Below are positions 24,908-31,943 of a stretch of DNA of 63,804 nt, in pieces. The number at the start of each line of letters is the position of its first letter. Within the stretch, counting starts at the first letter, position 1. The stretch covers positions 1 to 63,804 of the forward strand of contig JAILPS010000005.1 in assembly GCA_024699325.1 (NCBI GenBank). Direction: 5' to 3'. Source of the DNA: Lachnospiraceae bacterium. GTDB taxonomy: Bacteria; Bacillota; Clostridia; Lachnospirales; Lachnospiraceae. Position numbers and translations under genes: made by a program. The notes beneath the pieces were generated by a model, which saw nothing but the letters and a program-made list of their open reading frames with translations, ran no database searches and was not told the DNA's origin.

Positions 24908-27900
24908 ATGGCAAATATTGATGCTTTGAGATGTGGTTTGACAACTGCATACATAGACGCTGAGCTTGGGGCAGACCCGAACTATGTCCCCCAGTTTGTG
25001 TATAACGACAGCAAGAATGGCAAGAAGGTTATCGCATCTTTAGAGGACGAGCTGAGACACTGCGACTTTTTTGCAATCAGCGTTGCTTTTATTAATCTTA
25101 GAGGAATCACACCACTGTTACAGGTGTTTAAGGATCTTGAAAAAAGAGGCATTAGAGGTCGTATAATTACAACGGACTACCTTACATTTACTGAGCCTAG
25201 AGCGCTGGAGAAGCTGGCTACACTAACAAATATTGAGCTTAAAATATATAAGACGGATGGAGCTGATGAGGGTTTTCACACGAAGGGATATATATTTAAG
25301 CGCGATGATGAATACAGGTTTATTGTCGGCAGTTCTAACCTGACGAATGCGGCGCTTACGAAGAATAAGGAATGGAACACGAGACATGTCTCAACATCTG
25401 ACGGAGAGATGGTTAGAGATATTCTGTCAGAATATGACAGGATGTGGAATGCTCCAGAGGCATTTGCGTATGCTGATATAATCGAAGAATACAGGAGAAG
25501 ATACGAGGAGGAACAGCTTCTTAAGAAGCTTGTTAAGGACCAGAAGAAGCTTGTAAAAGCTTCTAAGATGCCTTCAATTAGGGCGTATCGATTACAGCCC
25601 AATTCCATGCAGGTGGGCTTCATAAACAACCTGAAGAAGATGGTTGAAGAGGGCGCAGATAAGGCACTTCTCATATCTGCCACAGGTACAGGTAAAACAT
25701 ATGCTGCGGCATTTGCTATGCGTGAGTTGGGTTTTGAGAGAGTGTTGTTTTTGGTTCACCGCAACCGTATTGCCAAGCAGGCTAAAGAGTCCTTCGAGAC
25801 CGTATTTAGCAACACAATAAGAACAGGATTGGTATCAGGAATCGCGGGAAGCGATGACGATTATGATGCAGATTATGTTTTTGCAACAGTGCAGACTGTG
25901 AGCAGGCCTGACAACTTAAGAAGGTTTGATACTAGACAGTTTGACGCTATTATATATGACGAGGCGCATCACACAAGCGCTAATACTTACAAGCGTATTA
26001 TGGAGTATTTCAAGCCTAGATTTACACTTGGCATGACGGCTACTCCAGACAAGCGCGATGACAATATAGAAGGTCGCAACATCTACGATATATTTGACCA
26101 TAAGATCGCTTACGAGATTCGTCTTCAGCAGGCTATGGAAGATGATCTACTGTGTCCATTCCACTATTTTGGAATCACAGATCTGGCAACTATAACCGAT
26201 GAAGGTAAGAGTCAGGAGGAGAAGCTAGAGAACTTCAAATATCTGACCAGCGACGCTAGAGTGGACTATGTTATGGAACAGGCTAACTACTATGGTTATA
26301 GTGGTAGTCGTGTGAAGGGGTTAATGTTCTGTAGCAGAGTTGAAGAGGCCTACGAGTTATCTAAGAAGTTCAATGCTAAGGGATTACGAACAGTTGCTCT
26401 TAGCGGTAGAGATAGTGAAGAAGTACGTGAGAATGCTATAGAGCTTCTGACGAAGGATATGGTTACTGATGAAGATGGTCATGTTATTCCAGGTCAGGAT
26501 TATCTAGATTACATAATCACAGTTGATATATTTAGCGAGGGCACAGATATTGTGGAGGTTAATCAGGTCATAATGCTTAGACCAACACAGTCGCCCATAG
26601 TTTTCGTTCAGCAGTTAGGCAGAGGCCTTAGAAAGTGGGAAGATAAGGAGTATGTTGTTGTATTAGACTTTATCGGCAACTACACCAACAACTACATGAT
26701 TCCAATCGCTCTGTCAGGAGACAGAACGTATAATAAGGACAACGTAAGACGCTATGTTTTAGAGGGTGGTAGAGTCATTCCTGGAGAGTCTACGCTGCAT
26801 TTTGATGACGTAAGCCGTACGAGAATATTTGAGGCTATAGATAATGCGAATTTCAGCGATCTGAAGCTCATCAAAGAGAATTACACGAACCTTAAGAATA
26901 AGCTGGGAAGAATTCCGGCGCTAGCCGATTTTGATAAATACGGTGAGATGGACGTTCTTAGAATATTCGATAACAACAATCTGGGCTCATACTATAAGTT
27001 CCTGAAAAAGTATGAGAAGGAATATACTGTACGTTTGTCAGAGAAGGAAGAGCAGGTTATAGAGTTCATATCCAAGAAGTTAGCTAACGGCAAAAGAGTG
27101 GAAGAATTAGAGCTTTTGAAGATCTGCCTAAGCTATCAGCATGGCATCATAGGGCTGTTTGCTTCTAAGATGCAGGATGTGTACGGCAGAGATGTTTCTA
27201 AGCTTCAGATGCGCAATATTATCAATGTTTTGACTAACGAATTCCCGACAGGTTCAGGTAAGAATACATACAAAAATTGTGTGTTCCTTCAGGAAGAAAC
27301 AGCGTTAGCAGATCGCGATGAAAGAATTAAAGCCTATGTGGAGAATCTACTTGGAATTAATCTTGAATATCGCGTGTCAGATGATTTCGCAAGTATGTTG
27401 GGAAATAGTGAATTCTATAATATTCTGTTAGAACTGTTAGAATTTGGAATAGCAAGATATAACAAAAACTACAGTAATCGCTATGCTGAAACTAACCTAG
27501 TGTTGTATCAGAAATATACATACGAGGATGTATGTCGACTACTAAACTGGGAGCACAGCGAAGTGTCTCTGAATATCGGCGGCTATAAGTATGATAAAAC
27601 CACAAAAACATTTCCTGTGTTTATTAACTATGACAAGGATGATGATATTTCGGATACTACACGATATGAGGACCGATTCCTAAGCAATAACAGGCTAATA
27701 TCAATCTCTAAGAGCGGCAGGTCTGTGATGTCAGATGATGTTCAAAACTTCATACATGCGAAGGAACGCGGAATAGATGTTCAGCTCTTTGTTAGAAAGA
27801 ATAAGGACGACAGGATATCTAAGGAATTCTACTATCTGGGAAGAATGACAGCCACAGGTGACACAAGAGAATTCACCATGGCTAACACAACCAAAACAGC

Positions 27901-27970
27901 AGTAGAGATGGAATGGAAGTTAGATGTTCCAGTCAGAGAAGACATCTACGAATACATAGTAAATTCTTAA
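24908..27970 (+). CDS. PLD-domain SF2 helicase with DUF3427 C-terminus
   Basis: The 1,020-aa protein has three parts. A phospholipase-D-like nuclease domain occupies residues 1-180 (HTK at about 124-126 and GSSN at 142). A DEAD/DEAH helicase follows (Walker A SATGTGKT at about 257-264, DEAH at 351-354, and motif VI QQLGRGLRK). The C-terminal half is DUF3427-like and ends in a domain with IGGYKYDKTTKTFPVFI. Such proteins occur in defence or repair settings, often beside Nudix genes as here. A nucleic-acid translocase-nuclease is inferred. GGGAGG precedes the ATG. Confidence 0.87.
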   Translation: MANIDALRCGLTTAYIDAELGADPNYVPQFVYNDSKNGKKVIASLEDELRHCDFFAISVAFINLRGITPLLQVFKDLEKRGIRGRIITTDYLTFTEPRALEKLATLTNIELKIYKTDGADEGFHTKGYIFKRDDEYRFIVGSSNLTNAALTKNKEWNTRHVSTSDGEMVRDILSEYDRMWNAPEAFAYADIIEEYRRRYEEEQLLKKLVKDQKKLVKASKMPSIRAYRLQPNSMQVGFINNLKKMVEEGADKALLISATGTGKTYAAAFAMRELGFERVLFLVHRNRIAKQAKESFETVFSNTIRTGLVSGIAGSDDDYDADYVFATVQTVSRPDNLRRFDTRQFDAIIYDEAHHTSANTYKRIMEYFKPRFTLGMTATPDKRDDNIEGRNIYDIFDHKIAYEIRLQQAMEDDLLCPFHYFGITDLATITDEGKSQEEKLENFKYLTSDARVDYVMEQANYYGYSGSRVKGLMFCSRVEEAYELSKKFNAKGLRTVALSGRDSEEVRENAIELLTKDMVTDEDGHVIPGQDYLDYIITVDIFSEGTDIVEVNQVIMLRPTQSPIVFVQQLGRGLRKWEDKEYVVVLDFIGNYTNNYMIPIALSGDRTYNKDNVRRYVLEGGRVIPGESTLHFDDVSRTRIFEAIDNANFSDLKLIKENYTNLKNKLGRIPALADFDKYGEMDVLRIFDNNNLGSYYKFLKKYEKEYTVRLSEKEEQVIEFISKKLANGKRVEELELLKICLSYQHGIIGLFASKMQDVYGRDVSKLQMRNIINVLTNEFPTGSGKNTYKNCVFLQEETALADRDERIKAYVENLLGINLEYRVSDDFASMLGNSEFYNILLELLEFGIARYNKNYSNRYAETNLVLYQKYTYEDVCRLLNWEHSEVSLNIGGYKYDKTTKTFPVFINYDKDDDISDTTRYEDRFLSNNRLISISKSGRSVMSDDVQNFIHAKERGIDVQLFVRKNKDDRISKEFYYLGRMTATGDTREFTMANTTKTAVEMEWKLDVPVREDIYEYIVNS

Positions 27971-27982
27971 AGAAGGTGTGAC

Positions 27983-28384
27983 ATGAAAACAATCAAAGTC
28001 GTAGCCGCAGTTATCTGCGACAATATGAAAAAGCCAACTAGAATCTTCGCCACACAGCGTGGATACGGTGATCTGAAGGGTGGTTGGGAGTTTCCTGGAG
28101 GCAAGATAGAGCTTGGGGAAACTCCCGAGCAGGCTCTCAAGCGTGAAATCATGGAGGAACTGGATACGAAGATAGAAGTTGGAGAAATGATTCACACAAT
28201 AGAATATGACTATCCTACATTCCATCTGTCCATGGACTGCTTTCTCTGTGAGGTCACAGAAGGTCATCTAGAGCTCAAGGAGCACGAGGCAGCGAAGTGG
28301 CTGAATAAGAACCAGCTGGACAGCGTAGCGTGGCTACCTGCGGATGTAACGCTGATTGAGATGGTGAGGGGATTGATGGTATAA
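27983..28384 (+). CDS. Nudix hydrolase, MutT-like
   Basis: The 133-aa protein has a full Nudix box at about residues 39-62 (GGKIELGETPEQALKREIMEEL) and a GGWEFPGG lead-in typical of MutT/8-oxo-dGTP pyrophosphohydrolases. It starts 12 nt after the helicase gene, so they are one operon. It could clean modified nucleotides or act on a signal nucleotide in a defence pathway; the substrate is not readable. Confidence 0.88.
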   Translation: MKTIKVVAAVICDNMKKPTRIFATQRGYGDLKGGWEFPGGKIELGETPEQALKREIMEELDTKIEVGEMIHTIEYDYPTFHLSMDCFLCEVTEGHLELKEHEAAKWLNKNQLDSVAWLPADVTLIEMVRGLMV

Positions 28385-28415
28385 TGCAGAGATTTAGTGA
28401 ATATGAGGTTGGATT

Positions 28416-28940
28416 ATGAGCAAACTTAAACTTATACATGCATCATGCGCAGATCAGAAAGTTGACGTAGTAGTTAATGCAGCCAACAATAGGTTATTGG
28501 CTGGAGGCGGAATATGTGGAGTGATTTTCAAGAAGGCTGGCATGAGAGAGCTTACACAAGCTTGTAGTGAATATCATATTCCCCTGAATGATGGAGATGC
28601 GGTGATTACTCCTTCATTTAGCATGACTAATACTATGGCAATTATTCATGCGGTTGGACCTAATTTTGGCATAAAGCCAACAGCATTTAATGAGTTGTTT
28701 AATGCCTATTATAATTCGCTTATGGTTCTAAAAGAGAACGGATATCATAGTATAGCATTTCCTCTTATTAGCTCCGGCATCTTTGGGGGAAGTCTTGAGA
28801 ACCCTGTTGGTGTATCGACCAGACAATGTTTTAGAGCGTATGAGGAATTCGTGAAGACGTATCCAGACTATGAAGTGGACGTAAGACTGTGTGCATTCAC
28901 TGAGGCTGAGATGGAAAAAGCGAAGGAAGAGATGGAGTAG
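28416..28940 (+). CDS. Macro-domain protein, ADP-ribose-binding or deacylase
   Basis: The 174-aa protein matches stand-alone macro domains: VDVVVNAANNRLLAGGGICGVIF (ribose-binding loop 1), then MAIIHAVGP and PLISSGIFGGS (loop 2). These enzymes bind ADP-ribose and may remove it from proteins or hydrolyse O-acetyl-ADP-ribose. It lies 31 nt after the Nudix gene on the same strand. Helicase, Nudix and macro genes together suggest a nucleotide- or ADP-ribose-based response, which is inference. Confidence 0.85.
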   Translation: MSKLKLIHASCADQKVDVVVNAANNRLLAGGGICGVIFKKAGMRELTQACSEYHIPLNDGDAVITPSFSMTNTMAIIHAVGPNFGIKPTAFNELFNAYYNSLMVLKENGYHSIAFPLISSGIFGGSLENPVGVSTRQCFRAYEEFVKTYPDYEVDVRLCAFTEAEMEKAKEEME

Positions 28941-29043
28941 CGGTTACCAAGTATTGTAAAGTAAGTTCATGGGACAATAATAGTAGTTCTTGCAGTTGTT
29001 CACATGGATAATTGAATTGTAATTTTTTATGATAGTGAAGTTA

Positions 29044-29072
29044 GGCTCCAGCGAAGGCTGGAGCCTGTTTTG
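29044..29072 (+). terminator. Terminator after the helicase-Nudix-macro cluster
   Basis: GGCTCCAGC-GAAG-GCTGGAGCC followed by TGTTTTG. A near-identical copy lies at 30879-30906. Confidence 0.85.
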
Positions 29073-29150
29073 TTTTTGTGTGTAACGTCAGTCTGTTTTG
29101 GTCAGTCTATAATAACAAAATATTTTAAAACATTTCATGCTTCCAATCCT

Positions 29151-29185
29151 ATTCCCAACATTTTGAGATACACATATGCTAAGCT
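29151..29185 (+). promoter_or_regulatory. ATTCCCAA-N21-TAAGCT promoter, site 2
   Basis: ATTCCCAA (29151-29158), 21 nt, then TAAGCT (29180-29185) preceded by TGC. The spacer starts CATTTTGA, as in site 4. The short leader contains a GGGC-AAGT-GCCC hairpin before the ribosome site of the 95-aa gene. Confidence 0.55.
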
Positions 29186-29236
29186 AAACTTGTAATGGGC
29201 AAGTGCCCTCAAAAACACATACAGGAGGTAGAATAT

Positions 29237-29524
29237 ATGAAGGACAGAATCTATTGTACAGACCAGAGACATGGTATTCACAGCTTTTATCTGCAGACGG
29301 CAGAAGGCAGCTATTATTTATTCAGCCAGGATTTCAGACAGGGCGTTCACAGGTTTTATAACCGCGGAGTTACGCTAAACGAAGCTCTGGACTTCTACAG
29401 AGCGCACGGTGATAACGCTATCATGAAGACGATGCGCAAGCTGCCACTGTATATCAAATACGTGGAGAAGGAGTTCGAGATAGCAGTTATGGAGCAGACG
29501 AAGAGAAGGGGGATGAGGAGATAG
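29237..29524 (+). CDS. Conserved-looking 95-aa protein of unknown function
   Basis: The start is ATG 29237 (MKDRIYCTDQRHGIHSFYL), behind AGGAGGT. The product is soluble, with FYLQTAEGSYYLFSQDFRQGVHRFYNRGVTLNEALDF suggesting a compact beta-then-helix fold, and a basic tail. I recall no named family. It has its own ATTCCCAA-type promoter and stands alone. Confidence 0.6.
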   Translation: MKDRIYCTDQRHGIHSFYLQTAEGSYYLFSQDFRQGVHRFYNRGVTLNEALDFYRAHGDNAIMKTMRKLPLYIKYVEKEFEIAVMEQTKRRGMRR

Positions 29525-29636
29525 GGGAGTTTATATAAATTTAATTAGAATAATAAGGTTTACCCTTTGATTTATGGGATGGTATATGGTTTAATTATAT
29601 TATGAGCATTATTAACAACTAAGGAGGAATTGATTT

Positions 29637-30101
29637 ATGACAACTAATGGACAGGTAAGCGAATTTAGAAATCTTTTAACACAGCAGATATTTAAAAATG
29701 CATATGCTAGTTTTATAGAACAGGCTGACAAGAATTACATATCTGGTAAGGGTTCTGGATCTAGAACTCCGGCTGGTTTTTCAGTGCGCCCTGAGTATTA
29801 TGGCAAGAGACTATCGCAGCATTTTGGACAGGGTGCAGCTAGTAGAACTCCGTATATGAATTGGTGGGTGTTATCGATATATTACCTTCCGGATGATGGT
29901 AGAATTATCATGGGAGTAGAGGAGGGTAGATATTCACGTTTAGCAGACATGCAGCCTAAGCGTTATGAATATATTGGCTCTAAGAAAATAAAGGTTGCGG
30001 TTTTTTATGAGACAACTAAGGCTGATTTGAATTATGATGAACTGTACGAGGCATTCGTTAACACAGCAGAAGATATTGTTGAGTATGGTTTGGAAGAATA
30101 A
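29637..30101 (+). CDS. Hypothetical protein, possibly MrcB/DUF3578-like
   Basis: The 154-aa protein starts behind AAGGAGG. The middle reads FGQGAASRTPYMNWWVLSIY and DDGRIIMGVEEGRYSRL. This loosely recalls the DUF3578 domain found at the N-terminus of McrB-like restriction proteins (a G-G-x-A-x-x-PW then hydrophobic strands). The match is weak and no GTPase domain follows. It sits in the defence-rich stretch. Confidence 0.5.
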   Translation: MTTNGQVSEFRNLLTQQIFKNAYASFIEQADKNYISGKGSGSRTPAGFSVRPEYYGKRLSQHFGQGAASRTPYMNWWVLSIYYLPDDGRIIMGVEEGRYSRLADMQPKRYEYIGSKKIKVAVFYETTKADLNYDELYEAFVNTAEDIVEYGLEE

Positions 30102-30119
30102 TTCTGAAGATAATTTCGT

Positions 30120-30154
30120 ATTCCCAAAATCCTGCACATTTCATTTGCTATTAT
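30120..30154 (+). promoter_or_regulatory. ATTCCCAA-N21-TATTAT promoter, site 3
   Basis: ATTCCCAA (30120-30127), 21 nt, then TATTAT (30149-30154) preceded by TGC. A GCCG-GTCC-CGGC hairpin lies in the leader before the gene at 30229, matching the leader hairpins at sites 2, 4 and 5. Confidence 0.55.
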
Positions 30155-30228
30155 ATCTATGCAAGGGGCCGGTCCCGGCAGTACCAATGGTTGATGGTAA
30201 GAGACAATCATTATAAGGAGGACATGCG

Positions 30229-30516
30229 ATGGATATTTACAAGGGTGAGTTCTTTTTAGAGAATCTGGAAGATGGCGGTATCAAGATTGGCTATAACGAT
30301 TATGGTGATGACTATGACCTTGAGGCAATCTACACTCTGGATGCAAAGAATACCAAGAAGTTTGTTGAGTACCTGGTAGCCAATGGTGCTAACCCAGAGG
30401 ACTCTCTTAGAAACAAAATCATTACAGTGTTAGGCATACACCTCGATAAGAAGAGTCTTACAGAGGAACTGGATAACAACAAAATTGAATACGAGAAGTT
30501 TGTGTGGATAGACTGA
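30229..30516 (+). CDS. Acidic 95-aa protein of unknown function
   Basis: The protein starts behind AAGGAGG and begins MDIYKGEFFLENLEDGGIKIGYND; it is strongly acidic and soluble. I do not recognise a family. The sequence KKFVEYLVANGANPEDSLRNKI suggests two helices after a beta-rich start. It lies 22 nt before the next small gene and shares an ATTCCCAA-type promoter with other accessory genes. Confidence 0.6.
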   Translation: MDIYKGEFFLENLEDGGIKIGYNDYGDDYDLEAIYTLDAKNTKKFVEYLVANGANPEDSLRNKIITVLGIHLDKKSLTEELDNNKIEYEKFVWID

Positions 30517-30538
30517 TAGCAGTCAGGAGGTTAAGACT

Positions 30539-30724
30539 ATGACTTATTCAGAGTATAGAAACAGCTTCAGCGACAAGGAAGAATTTGACAAGGCTTTCGC
30601 CAAACTCTCCGAGCAGGAGGTCAGAGAACTGATAGATAACGAGTCAGCGGGAACTACTGCGAAGGCGTGTATATATCAGAGTTGGAGAAGTTTGAGGGAA
30701 GGGAAGAAGGAGGTTTTAGTATGA
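30539..30724 (+). CDS. Small 61-aa hypothetical protein
   Basis: It begins MTYSEYRNSFSDKEEFDKAF, is helical and charged, and carries CIYQSWRSLREGKKEVLV at the end. AGGAGG lies 5-10 nt upstream. Its TGA overlaps the ATG of the zinc-ribbon gene, so the two are translationally coupled. No family is recognised. Confidence 0.5.
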   Translation: MTYSEYRNSFSDKEEFDKAFAKLSEQEVRELIDNESAGTTAKACIYQSWRSLREGKKEVLV

Positions 30725-30858
30725 CATGTCCAAGATGTGGTAAGGTAATGTACGGTGGAATATGTAACAACTGCGGTTTTCCATTAACCAGAATTAAGAC
30801 TAAGGCGGTTAGAAAAACAACGAAGTTACAGGATAAGAAGTTGTGTTACAAGAAGTGA
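30721..30858 (+). CDS. 45-aa zinc-ribbon protein
   Basis: The start is ATG 30721 (MTCPRCGKVMYGGICNNCG) behind GAAGGAGG. It has two CxxC knuckles (CPRC and CNNC), a classic zinc ribbon, followed by a basic tail. Start and stop codons overlap with the upstream 61-aa gene. Role unknown; the basic tail could contact nucleic acid. Confidence 0.6.
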   Translation: MTCPRCGKVMYGGICNNCGFPLTRIKTKAVRKTTKLQDKKLCYKK

Positions 30859-30878
30859 TGTGGTTGTGTGTGTTGAGG

Positions 30879-30906
30879 GGCTCTAGCGAAGGCTGGAGCC
30901 TGTTTT
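30879..30906 (+). terminator. Terminator before the large non-coding RNA
   Basis: GGCTCTAGC-GAAG-GCTGGAGCC then TGTTTT. It is nearly identical to the terminator at 29044, and isolates the RNA unit that follows. Confidence 0.85.
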
Positions 30907-30922
30907 AGATTAAAAAAATAGG

Positions 30923-30951
30923 TTGAATTCTATATTTTTATAAAGTATAAT
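30923..30951 (+). promoter_or_regulatory. Promoter of the large structured RNA
   Basis: TTGAAT (30923-30928), exactly 17 nt, then TATAAT (30946-30951). The predicted start (about 30958) falls three bases before the first strand of the RNA's closing stem. Confidence 0.7.
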
Positions 30952-30957
30952 TAAAAA

Positions 30958-31535
30958 TAACCGCTCCAAGCACAAATATCAAATAGGAGGTAGGCTATTG
31001 GAAGGAATCAACCGATCATTGAGTTTAGCTGTTCATATCAATGAAAAGTTTTTTCGAGAAAAAAACATTATAGCTTATTTAAGCAGTAGTTTTTTAGGAT
31101 TTTAAACTGCACGATAAGTTTTGGAAAATTGAGAACTTAAGTTTTTAAGGGCTCAAATAGGTTGCATTTAAAAATGTAACTATTAAGGATACGAGCTATT
31201 ATAGCTCTGGAGCTGCCTTGAGTAGCAGTTTATGAAAGTATTGGCCAGTATGGCTATAGGAGGCTGTTTTTGCAATCGAAAAAGGGGTTTTGCCTTTCTT
31301 TCGGTGACGTTATATAAGGAACTAAGACTAAAAAAATAATTATTGGGTCATTTAGACCAGTATGATGCGTTTAATAGTACCGCAGAAGATTAATAAGTAC
31401 CGGATACATTTTAACTGAAAAAAGTTAAGATGTATAATTTAAAATCTTAAAATAAATGTTGGAACGCTTATGCGTGAATAAGGATGAACCTTCCGTTTCA
31501 TAGAAACGGAAGATTCCTAGGTGTGGAGCGGAATT
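30958..31535 (+). ncRNA. Large (about 575 nt) highly structured non-coding RNA, possibly ROOL-like
   Basis: The AT-rich 700-nt gap has no ORF but is packed with hairpins. Examples are TCATTGA/TCAATGA (31016-31044), GTTGCATTT/AAATGTAAC (31161-31180), GAGCTAT/ATAGCTC (31193-31207) and GGTC-ATTTA-GACC near 31346. TACATTTTAACT/AGTTAAGATGTA (31405-31434) and CTTCCGTTTC/GAAACGGAAG (31489-31512) are the longest. The two ends pair: CCGCTCC (30961-30967) with GGAGCGG (31525-31531), plus CAC/GTG next to it. A strong promoter starts it. Length, closing stem and host type fit the ROOL class of giant RNAs, but I cannot verify the family. It may also act as a leader of the HTH gene. Confidence 0.65.
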
Positions 31536-31557
31536 AATAATCTAGGAGGGTTTGTCT

Positions 31558-31746
31558 ATGATTCAATACGGAGAAAAATTACGCAAAAAGCGGCTCGAAG
31601 CTCATTTAACGCAGTATGAAATTGCGGCGGAGCTAGATTTTGACCGTTCCAAGGTATCGAAAATCGAAAATGGAAAACAGGCTTGCAGAGTTGACGAGTA
31701 TTTTCAGATTCTCGATATAATTGAAAACTTGTCAAAGAAAAACTAA
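31558..31746 (+). CDS. Small Xre-family HTH protein beside Cas12f
   Basis: The start is ATG 31558, 7 nt after AGGAGGG (the TTG at 31552 is too close). The 62-aa product is a bare HTH domain: KLRKKRLEAHLTQYEIAAEL, then DFDRSKVSKIENGKQACRV. It lies between the large RNA and cas12f on the same strand and ends at a terminator. It could repress the RNA or the CRISPR locus; no operator is identified. Confidence 0.8.
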   Translation: MIQYGEKLRKKRLEAHLTQYEIAAELDFDRSKVSKIENGKQACRVDEYFQILDIIENLSKKN

Positions 31747-31787
31747 TCAAAAATATCATTCCTACCTAATATATTTTTGAACTTTGA

Positions 31788-31817
31788 GGAGGACTCCAAT
31801 TGGAGCCCTCCTTTTTT
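31788..31817 (+). terminator. Terminator after the small HTH gene
   Basis: GGAGG, the palindrome CTCCAATTGGAG and CCTCC form a long hairpin followed by T6. It separates the RNA-HTH unit from cas12f. Confidence 0.85.
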
Positions 31818-31943
31818 GTGTTGTGACTTTTATAAAAAAATTATATTTTATTTATCGCAAATTTATAATATGTGCTGAAATGGCACGCATAAAAATATGA
31901 TATGGCATATAATTCAGTTAAAGAAAATCAGGGAGGTGCTGAA

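Noticed and set aside
31023-31029. GTTTAGC inside the large RNA as a tracrRNA anti-repeat
   Set aside because: Only 7 nt match the repeat complement and no second anti-repeat follows in order. The region at 33490-33522 fits better on length, order and location.
30958-31535. Group I or group II intron
   Set aside because: No domain V-like 34-nt hairpin, no conserved 5' GUGYG or group I core could be found, and no split gene flanks it.
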